Assembly (NCBI RefSeq): GCF_041415945.1
Contig: NZ_JBGCUS010000001.1
Location: 62,001 to 126,000 of the forward strand
DNA: 64,000 nucleotides
Direction of reading: 5' to 3'
Source: Ancylobacter sp. IITR112
GTDB lineage: Bacteria; Pseudomonadota; Alphaproteobacteria; Rhizobiales; Xanthobacteraceae
Part shown: one piece after another, positions 20,501 through 27,213 of the stretch
How positions within the stretch are numbered: position 1 is the stretch's first letter
Layout of the letters: the number at the start of each line of letters is the position of its first letter
Position numbers and translations under genes: made by a program
Notes under the pieces: model-generated
The model's input: the letters and a program-made list of their open reading frames with translations, nothing else
What the model was told of the DNA's origin: nothing
The model's database searches: none

Positions 20501-20634
20501 CTGCGGGAAAACTGGCTCGTGCCGGCGAGCGTGAAGCCATATTCCACGAACTGGATGCCGCTCTGCGGAACAAGCGTGATCGCATCGCCGACATCCATCA
20601 GTCTGTTGAGCACGATTCCAAACCTTTCATGCAC
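17518..20634 (-). CDS. srfB: SrfB-like virulence factor family protein (actin/Hsp70-fold ATPase)
   Basis: A 1038-residue protein of the SrfB family. It contains the hallmarks of the actin/Hsp70/sugar-kinase ATPase fold: a phosphate-1-like segment DIGNSRTCG (residues 287-295), a phosphate-2-like DVGGGTTDV (610-618) and an adenosine-site-like VLLTGRPSC. The start at 20634 lies 8 bp after the srfA stop; an alternative ATG at 20598 gives MDVGDAITLVPQSGIQFVEY, which resembles the N-terminus I remember for other SrfB proteins. Predicted cytoplasmic. A large Hsp70-like ATPase next to a GTPase-like SrfC suggests a nucleotide-driven assembly or chaperone function; this is inference. Confidence 0.87.
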   Translation of the reverse strand: MHERFGIVLNRLMDVGDAITLVPQSGIQFVEYGFTLAGTSQFSRSFIERMTRNAPGEQAEYRLIPNWDDQNPGAELPHEAGVEDDEYQISKTRALDVFLGRWVPVPFLRIKPGRDVLGNEMFEDGPTDWVRVRVFETRNAHGDEEASHRVVFAFDTTLVEERAGRAYLGISKSDAEQRESFRFVHRLRDIASFISNKMAAPGGGAPVDSQAWLSAWLEAMFRDAKKKQYPNRDLRPDDFQHKLEHIALYITFLGFLAQVIRPAKVTLIDTVSKEPRVTPIDVDLMLDIGNSRTCGLLIQAFPNDQSVDLNRSLVLELRDLGNPVLTYREPFESRLELVHAEFGQEDFAKKSGRGRAFFWPSLVRLGPEAARYRSESEGTEALTGLSSPKRYLWDVEPVPQSWRFRNAGGASSDVQPLIERSIYKHVNNRGDVLAQLAADRKNFGLRIQPSDLEPAETLRFSRSSFFTFMLLEIISQAMMMINSPGTRRKDREKDSPRRLRSIVMTIPSATPVQEQRIIRSRTEAAIKLLWSLMGWDGGVPGAPPVPKVHTSWDEASSVHLVYLYGEITQKLGGDIRRLFEFLGKERPLLDHEGRVTDPAPQKSLRLASVDVGGGTTDVMVTTYYQLDNRAIIPVQTFREGFRRAGDDLVKLVVERAVIPAIEAHLEACGLTNARNVLRDRFSDDSPGMFEAEKHLRRQFVLSLLRPVALGLLEAAESQVAHGKTPTVRSFAEFFLPRDSRFDDRSPILNYLQAYVRTRGAGSFALAEVPVAADFKVLDDCIRAAFEKIFANIAEAIYKLDADIVLLTGRPSCQPGLISLFKNQHAVPVDRVIPMREYRVGNWYPFRRPAQSVIDDPKTTAVVGGMLCSLASGQLMNFTLYTAGMMMRSTARYIGEMRQDGVITDDKLYFSDVELDEAKPTALDKEVTFYTAVRIGYRQLAREDWVAAPLYRLRLTPGDHRKVTLPVRVLISRNDVELEENPSEFALLKSEATREEFRVAEAWDASDKPVTSLMELKLDTSPPSTDGTYWLDSGILTIA

Positions 20635-20642
20635 CCGCCGAA

Positions 20643-21944
20643 TTACGGCGCGACCTCGCCGACGATTATGGGTTGACCCGGCCCGGTGATCGCGCCGGGA
20701 ATCTCGCGCGTGCTGTCGCCCTGGCGGATCCGCACCGTGAAGGGGATCGGGTAGTTGCCGTCGCGCTTGTTGTAGAGGTTGACGCGAATACGGTGCGGGC
20801 CGTTCTCCAGCAGGCCGCCCTCGAAGGTGATGTTCTCCACCGGGCTGGGGCTGACGCTATCGGCGTTGCGGTCCTCGTCCAGCAGACCTCCGCAATGGCT
20901 CCTATGGGCTCTGGCGAAGTAGATGATGGGACCGCTCGGGCAGGTCATCGACAGGTCGAGATCGTCCTTGCTGTCCCAGATCAGCGTGATCTGGGTCGCG
21001 CCGCGCCGGTCGATTCGCTCGTCGAAGCGATCCGGCTGGGCCGGCGGCGGCGCAGGCGGGCGCGCGGCGGCGGGCCGGCAGGCAAGGCGCCGGTCCCGGT
21101 ACTGCTGCTGCAACACCGCGAGTTCGCGCTCAAGCGTGCGCGCATCATCCAGAAGACTGGCGGTGCCACCGGCTGGCGCCGCTGCAAGGCAGCCGGTTCC
21201 TGGGGGCAGGCCGAAGAGCACCACGCCGAACGGCGTGCGGAGCCCGCAGGCCGGCAGCAGGAAGGCGATGATGAGACCGAACACCAGCAGCGACAGAAGC
21301 CCGGTCAGCAGCAGCGGCAGAAGCATGCGGAAACGTCCAGCCGGCGCCGCGCCGGCCGCGCCGGCGCTCCCGTCAAGCGTGGCTGTCGCTGGAGATGGGC
21401 CGATCGCCGCCGCACCGATGGAGGGCGGCGGCGGCGCGGCGCGCACCCCGCCGCCGCCGCCGCGGGGCGCGGCGAAGGTCGAGACGTCGAAGGGCTGGCG
21501 GGCGGCCTGCTCATGCCCTTCATAGCCCCAGCCGACGATCAGCGGCCGCAGGCCGCTGGCGCTGCGCAGCGCATAGATGCAGTCCTCCCCCGGGAATAAC
21601 GTCGCGTTGCGCAGCGCGGCGGCAGCCGACTGCCGATTGCCGGGTCCGGCCTCTATTTCGTCGGCCTTGGCGCGGATGTCACGCAGCAGGGTGGCGAGTT
21701 GCACGCGCACCGCCTGCGCTTCGCCATACGGCAGGACCGCGAGCGGCACCGTCTCGCCTTCGTCGTCGACATACCAGTCCACGCCGCTGCCGTCGCGCAG
21801 CAGCACCGGGTCGGCGAGGATGGCAGCGTGCTCGGGCGACAGATAGCGCACCAGAAGCGAGGTGACACGCGCATGGGAGCGCTCGCCCTCGCTGCCAAGC
21901 GGGCGCATCTGCGCAAGGGGAGTGCTGGTGATGAAGATGCTCAT
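20643..21944 (-). CDS. srfA: SrfA-like membrane protein with DUF2135-like C-terminal domain
   Basis: A 433-residue protein directly upstream of srfB, matching SrfA in position and layout. The N-terminal cytoplasmic part contains LFPGEDCIYALRS and PLIVGWGYEG; one strong membrane segment (MLLPLLLTGLLSLLVFGLII, about residues 210-230) follows a low-complexity Pro/Ala linker. The periplasmic part has a coiled coil (LERELAVLQQQYRDRR) and a C-terminal beta domain with DDLDLSMTCPSGPIIYF and GGLLDEDRN, which resembles DUF2135/YfaP-type domains. The start codon overlaps the stop of the protease gene (ATGA at 21941-21944). Confidence 0.78.
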   Translation of the reverse strand: MSIFITSTPLAQMRPLGSEGERSHARVTSLLVRYLSPEHAAILADPVLLRDGSGVDWYVDDEGETVPLAVLPYGEAQAVRVQLATLLRDIRAKADEIEAGPGNRQSAAAALRNATLFPGEDCIYALRSASGLRPLIVGWGYEGHEQAARQPFDVSTFAAPRGGGGGVRAAPPPPSIGAAAIGPSPATATLDGSAGAAGAAPAGRFRMLLPLLLTGLLSLLVFGLIIAFLLPACGLRTPFGVVLFGLPPGTGCLAAAPAGGTASLLDDARTLERELAVLQQQYRDRRLACRPAAARPPAPPPAQPDRFDERIDRRGATQITLIWDSKDDLDLSMTCPSGPIIYFARAHRSHCGGLLDEDRNADSVSPSPVENITFEGGLLENGPHRIRVNLYNKRDGNYPIPFTVRIRQGDSTREIPGAITGPGQPIIVGEVAP

Positions 21945-23860
21945 GGGACGCTGTTTCCCGGCGTGGGAACCGGCAGGCTGCCGGTGTCCGATCCCGGCAC
22001 GGCGGGAGCCGCGGGCGGGCGCGGAGCCGGCTGGGACGCAGCGCCTTGCGCGGGAGGCGGCGCGGGCGAGGCGGCGGGCGCAGGGGGGGCGCCTTCGACA
22101 GGTGGCGGCGTGTTGGCGGCGACCGGAGGCCCGGGCGAGCCGGCGGCGCAGGGTGCGGGATCGACCGACGGTTCGACGCCGTTCTGCCTGAGGAACGCGA
22201 TAGCGTCCTGGGCGCTGAGGGCGAAGTTAAGGCGCAGCGAGTTCTCCGCATCGGTCCGCGTGTAGGTGTTGACGCCGACGACCCGGCCGCAGGCATCCAC
22301 CAGCGGCCCGCCGCTATTGCCGGAGGAGATGGTCGCGGAATGGGCCAGCAGCGTCGTGCCGGTCGGGCCAGGCTGCTTGGCGGTGATCTCGCCTCGCGTG
22401 ACGGCTAGCTGGAGATTGGCGAGACGGCTGAAATCGTCGTCCCGGAAAGCAGCCAGGAAACTCGGATCGCTGGAAATGACAAAGGACGGGTAGCCGGAGG
22501 CGACCACGCTGTCGAGCCGCTCTATCCCGGTGTTCAGCGGCAGGCGCGGAAGGTCGAGCGGGTGTGAGAGGCGCAGCAGGGCGAAATCGCTGTTGGTGAC
22601 GTCTGAGTTGGGCGAGCGCGCCACCACCTGGGCCCCGACCAGGCCGCCGCTGGACTGGCTGGTGATGTTGAGGTTGCCCTGCACCTCCTCCACCACATGA
22701 TAGTTGGTGAGCACGTGCTCGGGCGTGACCAGAAAGCCGCTGCCCATCGCCACGCCGTCCGGGGTCTCGCCGATAACGAAGACAGTGCCCTGATCGAGCC
22801 GGTGCAGCAGGGAGCGCTCCGACCCCGGCGCCGTCGACGGCGCCGCAGGCTTGGACGGCTCTGGGGAGCCGAGGGCCGGTAACGGGCCGGGAGGCGCCGC
22901 CGCATCCGGCGCCGCCCTCCCGCCAGGGCCGGGGATGGCCGCCATGTCCGGCAGCCCGACAATGCGATCGAGCGCCGTGTCCTCCGCTGCACAGATATCC
23001 GCCTGGAGCGCCGTCTGCAGGCGACGGATATTCTCGGCCGTGGCGTCGTTGGACGCCCGCAGCGCATCCAATGCCGCCGCCTCGCCGACCGGGCCTGCCG
23101 GAGCGGGCGGATAGACGAGGTTGCCAGGCCACAGGATATAGACCAGGAACAGGACGAGCGCAGCGATGGCGGCGATCTGCGGCATCAGCAACGGCCAGTC
23201 GGCGCGCGACGCCGCGGGCTGCGGCTCGGGCGCGGCGGGAACCGGCGCCGCCGGCAGAACCGTTGCCTGCCCGGAAGCCGTGGGCGCTGCCGGCTCCGCT
23301 TCCATGCCCAGCAAGGAGGGGGCGGAAGGCGAGAGTCCCGCCGCCGCTGGCGGCGCCTCCACTCGCTCGCTGAGATTGCGCAGCAGTTGGAAGTCGGCCG
23401 GCAGATAGGGCCTGAGCGCACCGCCGACATCCCCGCCGTCAAGACATCCCCAGCGGGTGAGAACGATGTTCTCGCCGTTGAAATGAATGTCCTCCGGTGC
23501 CGGCACGTTGAGCGCGCAGGCCAGGAGTTCCCGAGTGGCCGGATCCGCATGGACGACGAGGTCGTGCAGCCGCGCGGCAAGCTGGGTTTCGGCAGCCGCC
23601 AGTTCTTCCTGCGACAGCGCGTCGAGGGAGCGGAACGAGCCTGGACGGTCACTGTACCAGGTGACCACGGTGGCCTGCCGCGTCTTGCTGTAGGCTGCCT
23701 CCGGGATGGCGAAGAGGCCGGCGGCGTCCGTTCCCGCCTGCTTCTCGACCGAGCGGTACAGAAGCGGGAACGACTCCAGCACCAACCGGCCGTGATAAGT
23801 GGCCGCGCCGTCCTCGGCCAGGACGGTTGAGGTCAGTATGTTGACGTGACGGCCATTCAT
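21941..23860 (-). CDS. Membrane-anchored trypsin-like (S1C/DegP-type) serine protease
   Basis: A 639-residue protein in three parts. Residues 1-170 are a cytoplasmic domain I do not recognise (starts MNGRHVNILTSTVLAEDGA). A single membrane helix follows (LMPQIAAIAALVLFLVYILW, about 225-245). The periplasmic part is a trypsin-like protease with a full catalytic triad: His in LTNYHVVEEV, Asp in TNSDFALLRL and Ser in SSGNSGGPLVD. There is no PDZ domain; the last 70 residues are a Pro/Ala-rich tail. A protease fixed to the membrane next to srfA could process a cluster component. The gene is coupled to srfA by a 4-bp overlap. Confidence 0.88.
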   Translation of the reverse strand: MNGRHVNILTSTVLAEDGAATYHGRLVLESFPLLYRSVEKQAGTDAAGLFAIPEAAYSKTRQATVVTWYSDRPGSFRSLDALSQEELAAAETQLAARLHDLVVHADPATRELLACALNVPAPEDIHFNGENIVLTRWGCLDGGDVGGALRPYLPADFQLLRNLSERVEAPPAAAGLSPSAPSLLGMEAEPAAPTASGQATVLPAAPVPAAPEPQPAASRADWPLLMPQIAAIAALVLFLVYILWPGNLVYPPAPAGPVGEAAALDALRASNDATAENIRRLQTALQADICAAEDTALDRIVGLPDMAAIPGPGGRAAPDAAAPPGPLPALGSPEPSKPAAPSTAPGSERSLLHRLDQGTVFVIGETPDGVAMGSGFLVTPEHVLTNYHVVEEVQGNLNITSQSSGGLVGAQVVARSPNSDVTNSDFALLRLSHPLDLPRLPLNTGIERLDSVVASGYPSFVISSDPSFLAAFRDDDFSRLANLQLAVTRGEITAKQPGPTGTTLLAHSATISSGNSGGPLVDACGRVVGVNTYTRTDAENSLRLNFALSAQDAIAFLRQNGVEPSVDPAPCAAGSPGPPVAANTPPPVEGAPPAPAASPAPPPAQGAASQPAPRPPAAPAVPGSDTGSLPVPTPGNSVP

Positions 23861-23903
23861 CTTCGCCCCGCCCCCCGGCGACCTTCGCCTGCCCCTATGC
23901 CGA

Positions 23904-24449
23904 TCATGACCCGCCCGGCACGAAATGTCCCCAAACCTCGGCAGGCGGAGGCTCGTCGCCTTGCGGATCCATCAGGTCCGGCGCGAAAGACATGATGTTT
24001 TCATGACCCAGGCGCCGCACCTCCTCGGCGCGCTGGCGCAACGTGGTTGCTGCCAGGACGCGAACCGACACGCTGGTTGCCGGTTTCGGCCGTCTGATGG
24101 CGGCGGCGGTCTCGCGGGCCGCAGCGCTCGACTTGTTGTTGCAGGCCACGAAGGAGGGGGCCTCGACAGCCTCCCGTCGGGCCGAAGCCGGACAGGAGGC
24201 CTCGCCGATCCCGCTGTAGGGGGAGACGAGCGGCATGCGGATCAGGTCGGCGGCCCGCATGATTCGGCGGGCCTCGTAGTCCGAGCCCTGCGCATAGTCT
24301 CGCATGGTGCGCCCAGCTCGCCCGCCGGCCGCTTCCAAGCTAGCGGCATCGGCAAACGCCAACCACGAGCGCGGGCGCCTTTCCTGGGATATCGGCACAG
24401 CGTCTGCTCCGGGGCTTGCGGCGGCCGCACGGTCAGAACCGCAGGTCAT
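23904..24449 (-). CDS. Hypothetical protein, second gene of the Srf-type cluster
   Basis: A 181-residue frame from the ATG at 24449, which overlaps the end of the peptidoglycan-binding gene by 17 bp; the frame opens at 24485. I recognise no domain. The product has two cysteines, a central Ala/Arg-rich helical part (AARETAAAIRRPKPATSVSV) and an acidic, Pro-rich C-terminus. It lacks a clear signal peptide or membrane helix. It is kept as a gene because it fills the space between two secure cluster genes on the same strand with fitting codon bias, but it could be a chance frame. Confidence 0.5.
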   Translation of the reverse strand: MTCGSDRAAAASPGADAVPISQERRPRSWLAFADAASLEAAGGRAGRTMRDYAQGSDYEARRIMRAADLIRMPLVSPYSGIGEASCPASARREAVEAPSFVACNNKSSAAARETAAAIRRPKPATSVSVRVLAATTLRQRAEEVRRLGHENIMSFAPDLMDPQGDEPPPAEVWGHFVPGGS

Positions 24450-25587
24450 CACCCGCCGCCGCCATGCCAGCCGCGACGCCGTCATTCGGACCCGTGCGCA
24501 ACGGAGCGCCGGCGAAGAGACCGATCGAAAGGCTGCCGATGTTCTCTCCAGCCGGCAGGTTCACCGCGTAGTAATAATCGCAGGCCATGCCCAGCGCCGA
24601 CACCTGTGTCATGTTCCGGCCATCCACCACGGCCGCGCGGAAGGCCTCCAGGCCGTCGTTCCCCTGCAATGCCTGAAACTGCTGACTGCACAGTTCGCCG
24701 GAGGACAGCGTTGAGCCGTCGCGGTCGAGCAGCGCGGCATAGGAGCCGCGCAGCCTCTCCTCGACCTGCGCGCGCGGACGCGGTTCCTTGAAGCGCGTCT
24801 CGCGCAGGACCACATAGGCGCGCTGCTCGGTTGCGTCTGAGAGGCCAACCGTGACGATGTCCGAGAGCGCGTCGGTGTGGTTCGAGCAGACGATGGAGGA
24901 CCGCTTCTCGCGGCAGACGGAAAGGCCGGCATCCGCGAGCTTGGCCTTGATGTCATCGGGACGGTCGAGAGGCTTTACGCCAAAGATCGCCACATCGGGC
25001 AGCGCGGGGCGCGGAGTTGTCGCGGGCGGTCCGGCGTTGGGCGCCACGACGAGCGGCGGGATGGCTTCGGACGGCTGTTCCCGGAGCGGTGTCAGCGCCG
25101 GCTGCGCCTCTGCTACCGATGGCGACTGGGGCTGCCCGCTCGTGGACGACCTTAGCATGGCGTACTGGTCGGCGGACAGATCGCCGGTTGCCGGCACGCC
25201 GATGCTGGCCTGGAAGGCGCGTACGGCACCGCGTGTCCGCTCGCCGGCCTTGCCGTCAGGAGTGCCGGCATCGAAGTTGAGCATGTTCAGGCGGGCCTGA
25301 ATGTCCTTCACCCTCGCCTGCTCCATCGCGATCCTTTCGCTCTCGGCCTGCCGGGCAGCGATCTCCTCTGCCGATGGCGCCCGCGGCGCGGTCGCCCGGC
25401 TCTTCGGCGCCGGAGCGGGATAACGCGGCTGCCGTTGCTGTTCCCGGATGATGGCGCCGGTAATGGCGCCCACGCCGATGCCTATGGCGATGCCTGCCGC
25501 CACGCTGCGGCTATCGGCACGGGCGCCTGTTGCCATCACTGGCAGCAAAAGACAAAGGCACAGTCCAGTCACTGCGAGTTTCCGCAT
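24433..25587 (-). CDS. Exported peptidoglycan-binding-domain protein
   Basis: First gene of the long minus-strand cluster. The 384-residue product has a signal peptide (LAVTGLCLCLLLPVMATGAR), a glycine-rich segment (SVAAGIAIGIGVGAITGAII) that could be a second membrane-active stretch, a coiled coil (AEEIAARQAESERIAMEQAR), and a PG_binding_1 domain (about residues 95-150: VKDIQARLNMLNFDAGTPDG, then RTRGAVRAFQASIGVPATGD). The C-terminal ~190 residues contain four cysteines and are unfamiliar. It probably anchors a cluster component to the cell wall. The operon promoter should lie in 25588-25821, between it and the divergent glycosidase. Confidence 0.85.
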   Translation of the reverse strand: MRKLAVTGLCLCLLLPVMATGARADSRSVAAGIAIGIGVGAITGAIIREQQRQPRYPAPAPKSRATAPRAPSAEEIAARQAESERIAMEQARVKDIQARLNMLNFDAGTPDGKAGERTRGAVRAFQASIGVPATGDLSADQYAMLRSSTSGQPQSPSVAEAQPALTPLREQPSEAIPPLVVAPNAGPPATTPRPALPDVAIFGVKPLDRPDDIKAKLADAGLSVCREKRSSIVCSNHTDALSDIVTVGLSDATEQRAYVVLRETRFKEPRPRAQVEERLRGSYAALLDRDGSTLSSGELCSQQFQALQGNDGLEAFRAAVVDGRNMTQVSALGMACDYYYAVNLPAGENIGSLSIGLFAGAPLRTGPNDGVAAGMAAAGDDLRF

Positions 25588-25821
25588 GGCCGCCCCGACA
25601 TGAATGCGTTAATATTCGCGTCAAGGTAGAATGCAGCACACATTTACAGTCAGCAAGATGGTAAATGCGTAATAGCGGCGATTCACCTGCGTGAGCTGTT
25701 CCGCCTATTGGGCGTCTGGCACTCGCTGGTCGCCACGCGGGGCGAGCCTGGCACCAAGCCGCGTGTCATCCGCGAGATGCCGAATGCACTCTTGGATTGA
25801 ATGGCTTTCCGGAACAGGGAC
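25588..25821. promoter_or_regulatory. Divergent promoter region, Srf-type operon and GH3 gene
   Basis: About 230 bp between two divergent start codons; the part at 25605-25680 is AT-rich for this genome (AATATTCG, ACATTTACAG), as expected of a promoter. It must hold the promoter of the 12-gene minus-strand cluster. I could not identify reliable -35/-10 boxes. Confidence 0.45.
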
Positions 25822-27117
25822 ATGAAGTGGCGCAGCGCCGTCCTGGTCGTCCTTCTCGCTTCCTGCCTGTTGCCTGCCGCAAACGGCGGCGCTCGGGCCC
25901 AGCCGGCCCCCGCGCGGACGCCCGAACAACTCCGCTACGACATTGAGGAAAAGGTCTCCCGGACGCTCTTGGTGGGCTTCAATGGTGACGCGCCGGACAC
26001 GCCCGATACGCTGCGCTTCATCACGATGCTGGGGCGCTATCCCCTCGGCGGAATCGTGGTGTTCGACCGCAACGTGCGCGACGCGGCGCGCCTGTCCGGG
26101 CTGATCGGGCAGATCGAGCGCGCGCTTCCCGAGCGCCAACTGGCGGCGGTTGACGAAGAGGGCGGCGCGGTACGCCGGCTGCGGCGGCTGCGCGAGGTTC
26201 CCGCCACCCCTGCGGCTGCCACGGTGAGCGCCGGCAGCCTGGAAAACGCTTTCAACACCTATGCCACATTGGCCGGCAGCCTCGCCCGGCTCGGCTTCGA
26301 CGTGAACTTCGGCCCGGTGGTGGACCTCGATCTCGAGCGCGCCAATCCGGTGGTCGGCGGTCCGCGCCGGAGCTACGGCAATGACCCCGCCACTGTCGCC
26401 GCCTATGCGGGAGCCTTCGTACGGGCGCACGACGTCTACGGTGTGGCGACGGTACTCAAGCACTTCCCCGGTCACGGCTCCACCCGCGTCGATCCACATC
26501 AGACGGCCGTCGACGCCTCCCGCTCCTGGTCGCCGCGCGAGATGGAGCCCTTCCGCATGGTGATCGCCGCCGACCGGCCGGCTATGGTGATGACCAGCCA
26601 CATTGTGGTGCGCTCGCCTGCGCTGGGACAGGCCTCCCCCCTGCCGGCGACCTTTTCGGGCGGCACTGTCGCGACGCTTCGCCGACAGCTCGGCTTCAAG
26701 GGGCTGGTTGTGAGCGATGACATCACCATGGGGGCCATGGGCGGCTATCCGCTCGACGAGGTGGTCCATCGCGCACTCCTCGCCGGGCACGACCTCGTCA
26801 TCCTCGCCAATCTCGGCACGGATCCTCCCGCTCGCATCCGCGAAGTGATCACGCGTGTCGCCGATCGCGCGATGGCCGATCCCGCGTTACGGGCCGCCAT
26901 CGAGATCGCGAGCGGTGCGGTCGATCAATTCAAGCGGGAGCGGGCGGCGCGCCTCCTCGCCGCGGGACAGGCCGATGTCAGTGCCACCCGGCAGCGCGAA
27001 GGCGCGCCCCCGCTGGAATCGCGACAACGGCCCGCCCTGCTGCCGGCGCAGCCGCCCCTGCGCGCCCTGCCGCGAGGCGGGAGGGCGGATGTGCTGAACG
27101 CGCAGCGCCGCCAGTGA
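25822..27117 (+). CDS. Glycoside hydrolase family 3 protein (NagZ-like beta-N-acetylhexosaminidase)
   Basis: Exported GH3 enzyme, 431 residues from ATG 25822 (preceded by ggaacaggg); ATG 25801 would add 7 residues before the signal peptide (WRSAVLVVLLASCLLPAANG). The NagZ hallmark KHFPGHGSTRVDPH is present, including the catalytic His/Asp loop, and the nucleophile is the first Asp in GLVVSDDITMGA. Cytoplasmic NagZ removes GlcNAc from muropeptides during wall recycling; this copy appears to be exported, which suggests work on periplasmic peptidoglycan or external chitin fragments. A chitinase-like gene lies next to it in convergent orientation. The last 60 residues are a basic, low-complexity tail. 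Confidence 0.88.
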   Translation: MKWRSAVLVVLLASCLLPAANGGARAQPAPARTPEQLRYDIEEKVSRTLLVGFNGDAPDTPDTLRFITMLGRYPLGGIVVFDRNVRDAARLSGLIGQIERALPERQLAAVDEEGGAVRRLRRLREVPATPAAATVSAGSLENAFNTYATLAGSLARLGFDVNFGPVVDLDLERANPVVGGPRRSYGNDPATVAAYAGAFVRAHDVYGVATVLKHFPGHGSTRVDPHQTAVDASRSWSPREMEPFRMVIAADRPAMVMTSHIVVRSPALGQASPLPATFSGGTVATLRRQLGFKGLVVSDDITMGAMGGYPLDEVVHRALLAGHDLVILANLGTDPPARIREVITRVADRAMADPALRAAIEIASGAVDQFKRERAARLLAAGQADVSATRQREGAPPLESRQRPALLPAQPPLRALPRGGRADVLNAQRRQ

Positions 27118-27213
27118 CGCTGCTCACAGGCCGTGGAGCCGCCCGCTTTCGGTCGGCCTGACGGGCGTGCCGCAGGCTGCGCAAGGCTGCCTGCGGCGTG
27201 GTCGATGGGCGGC

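Noticed and set aside
7108..25587. Type VI secretion locus
   Set aside because: TagR/S/T-like and vWA genes are present but no TssB/C, TssK, TssM, Hcp, VgrG or ClpV is seen in the window.
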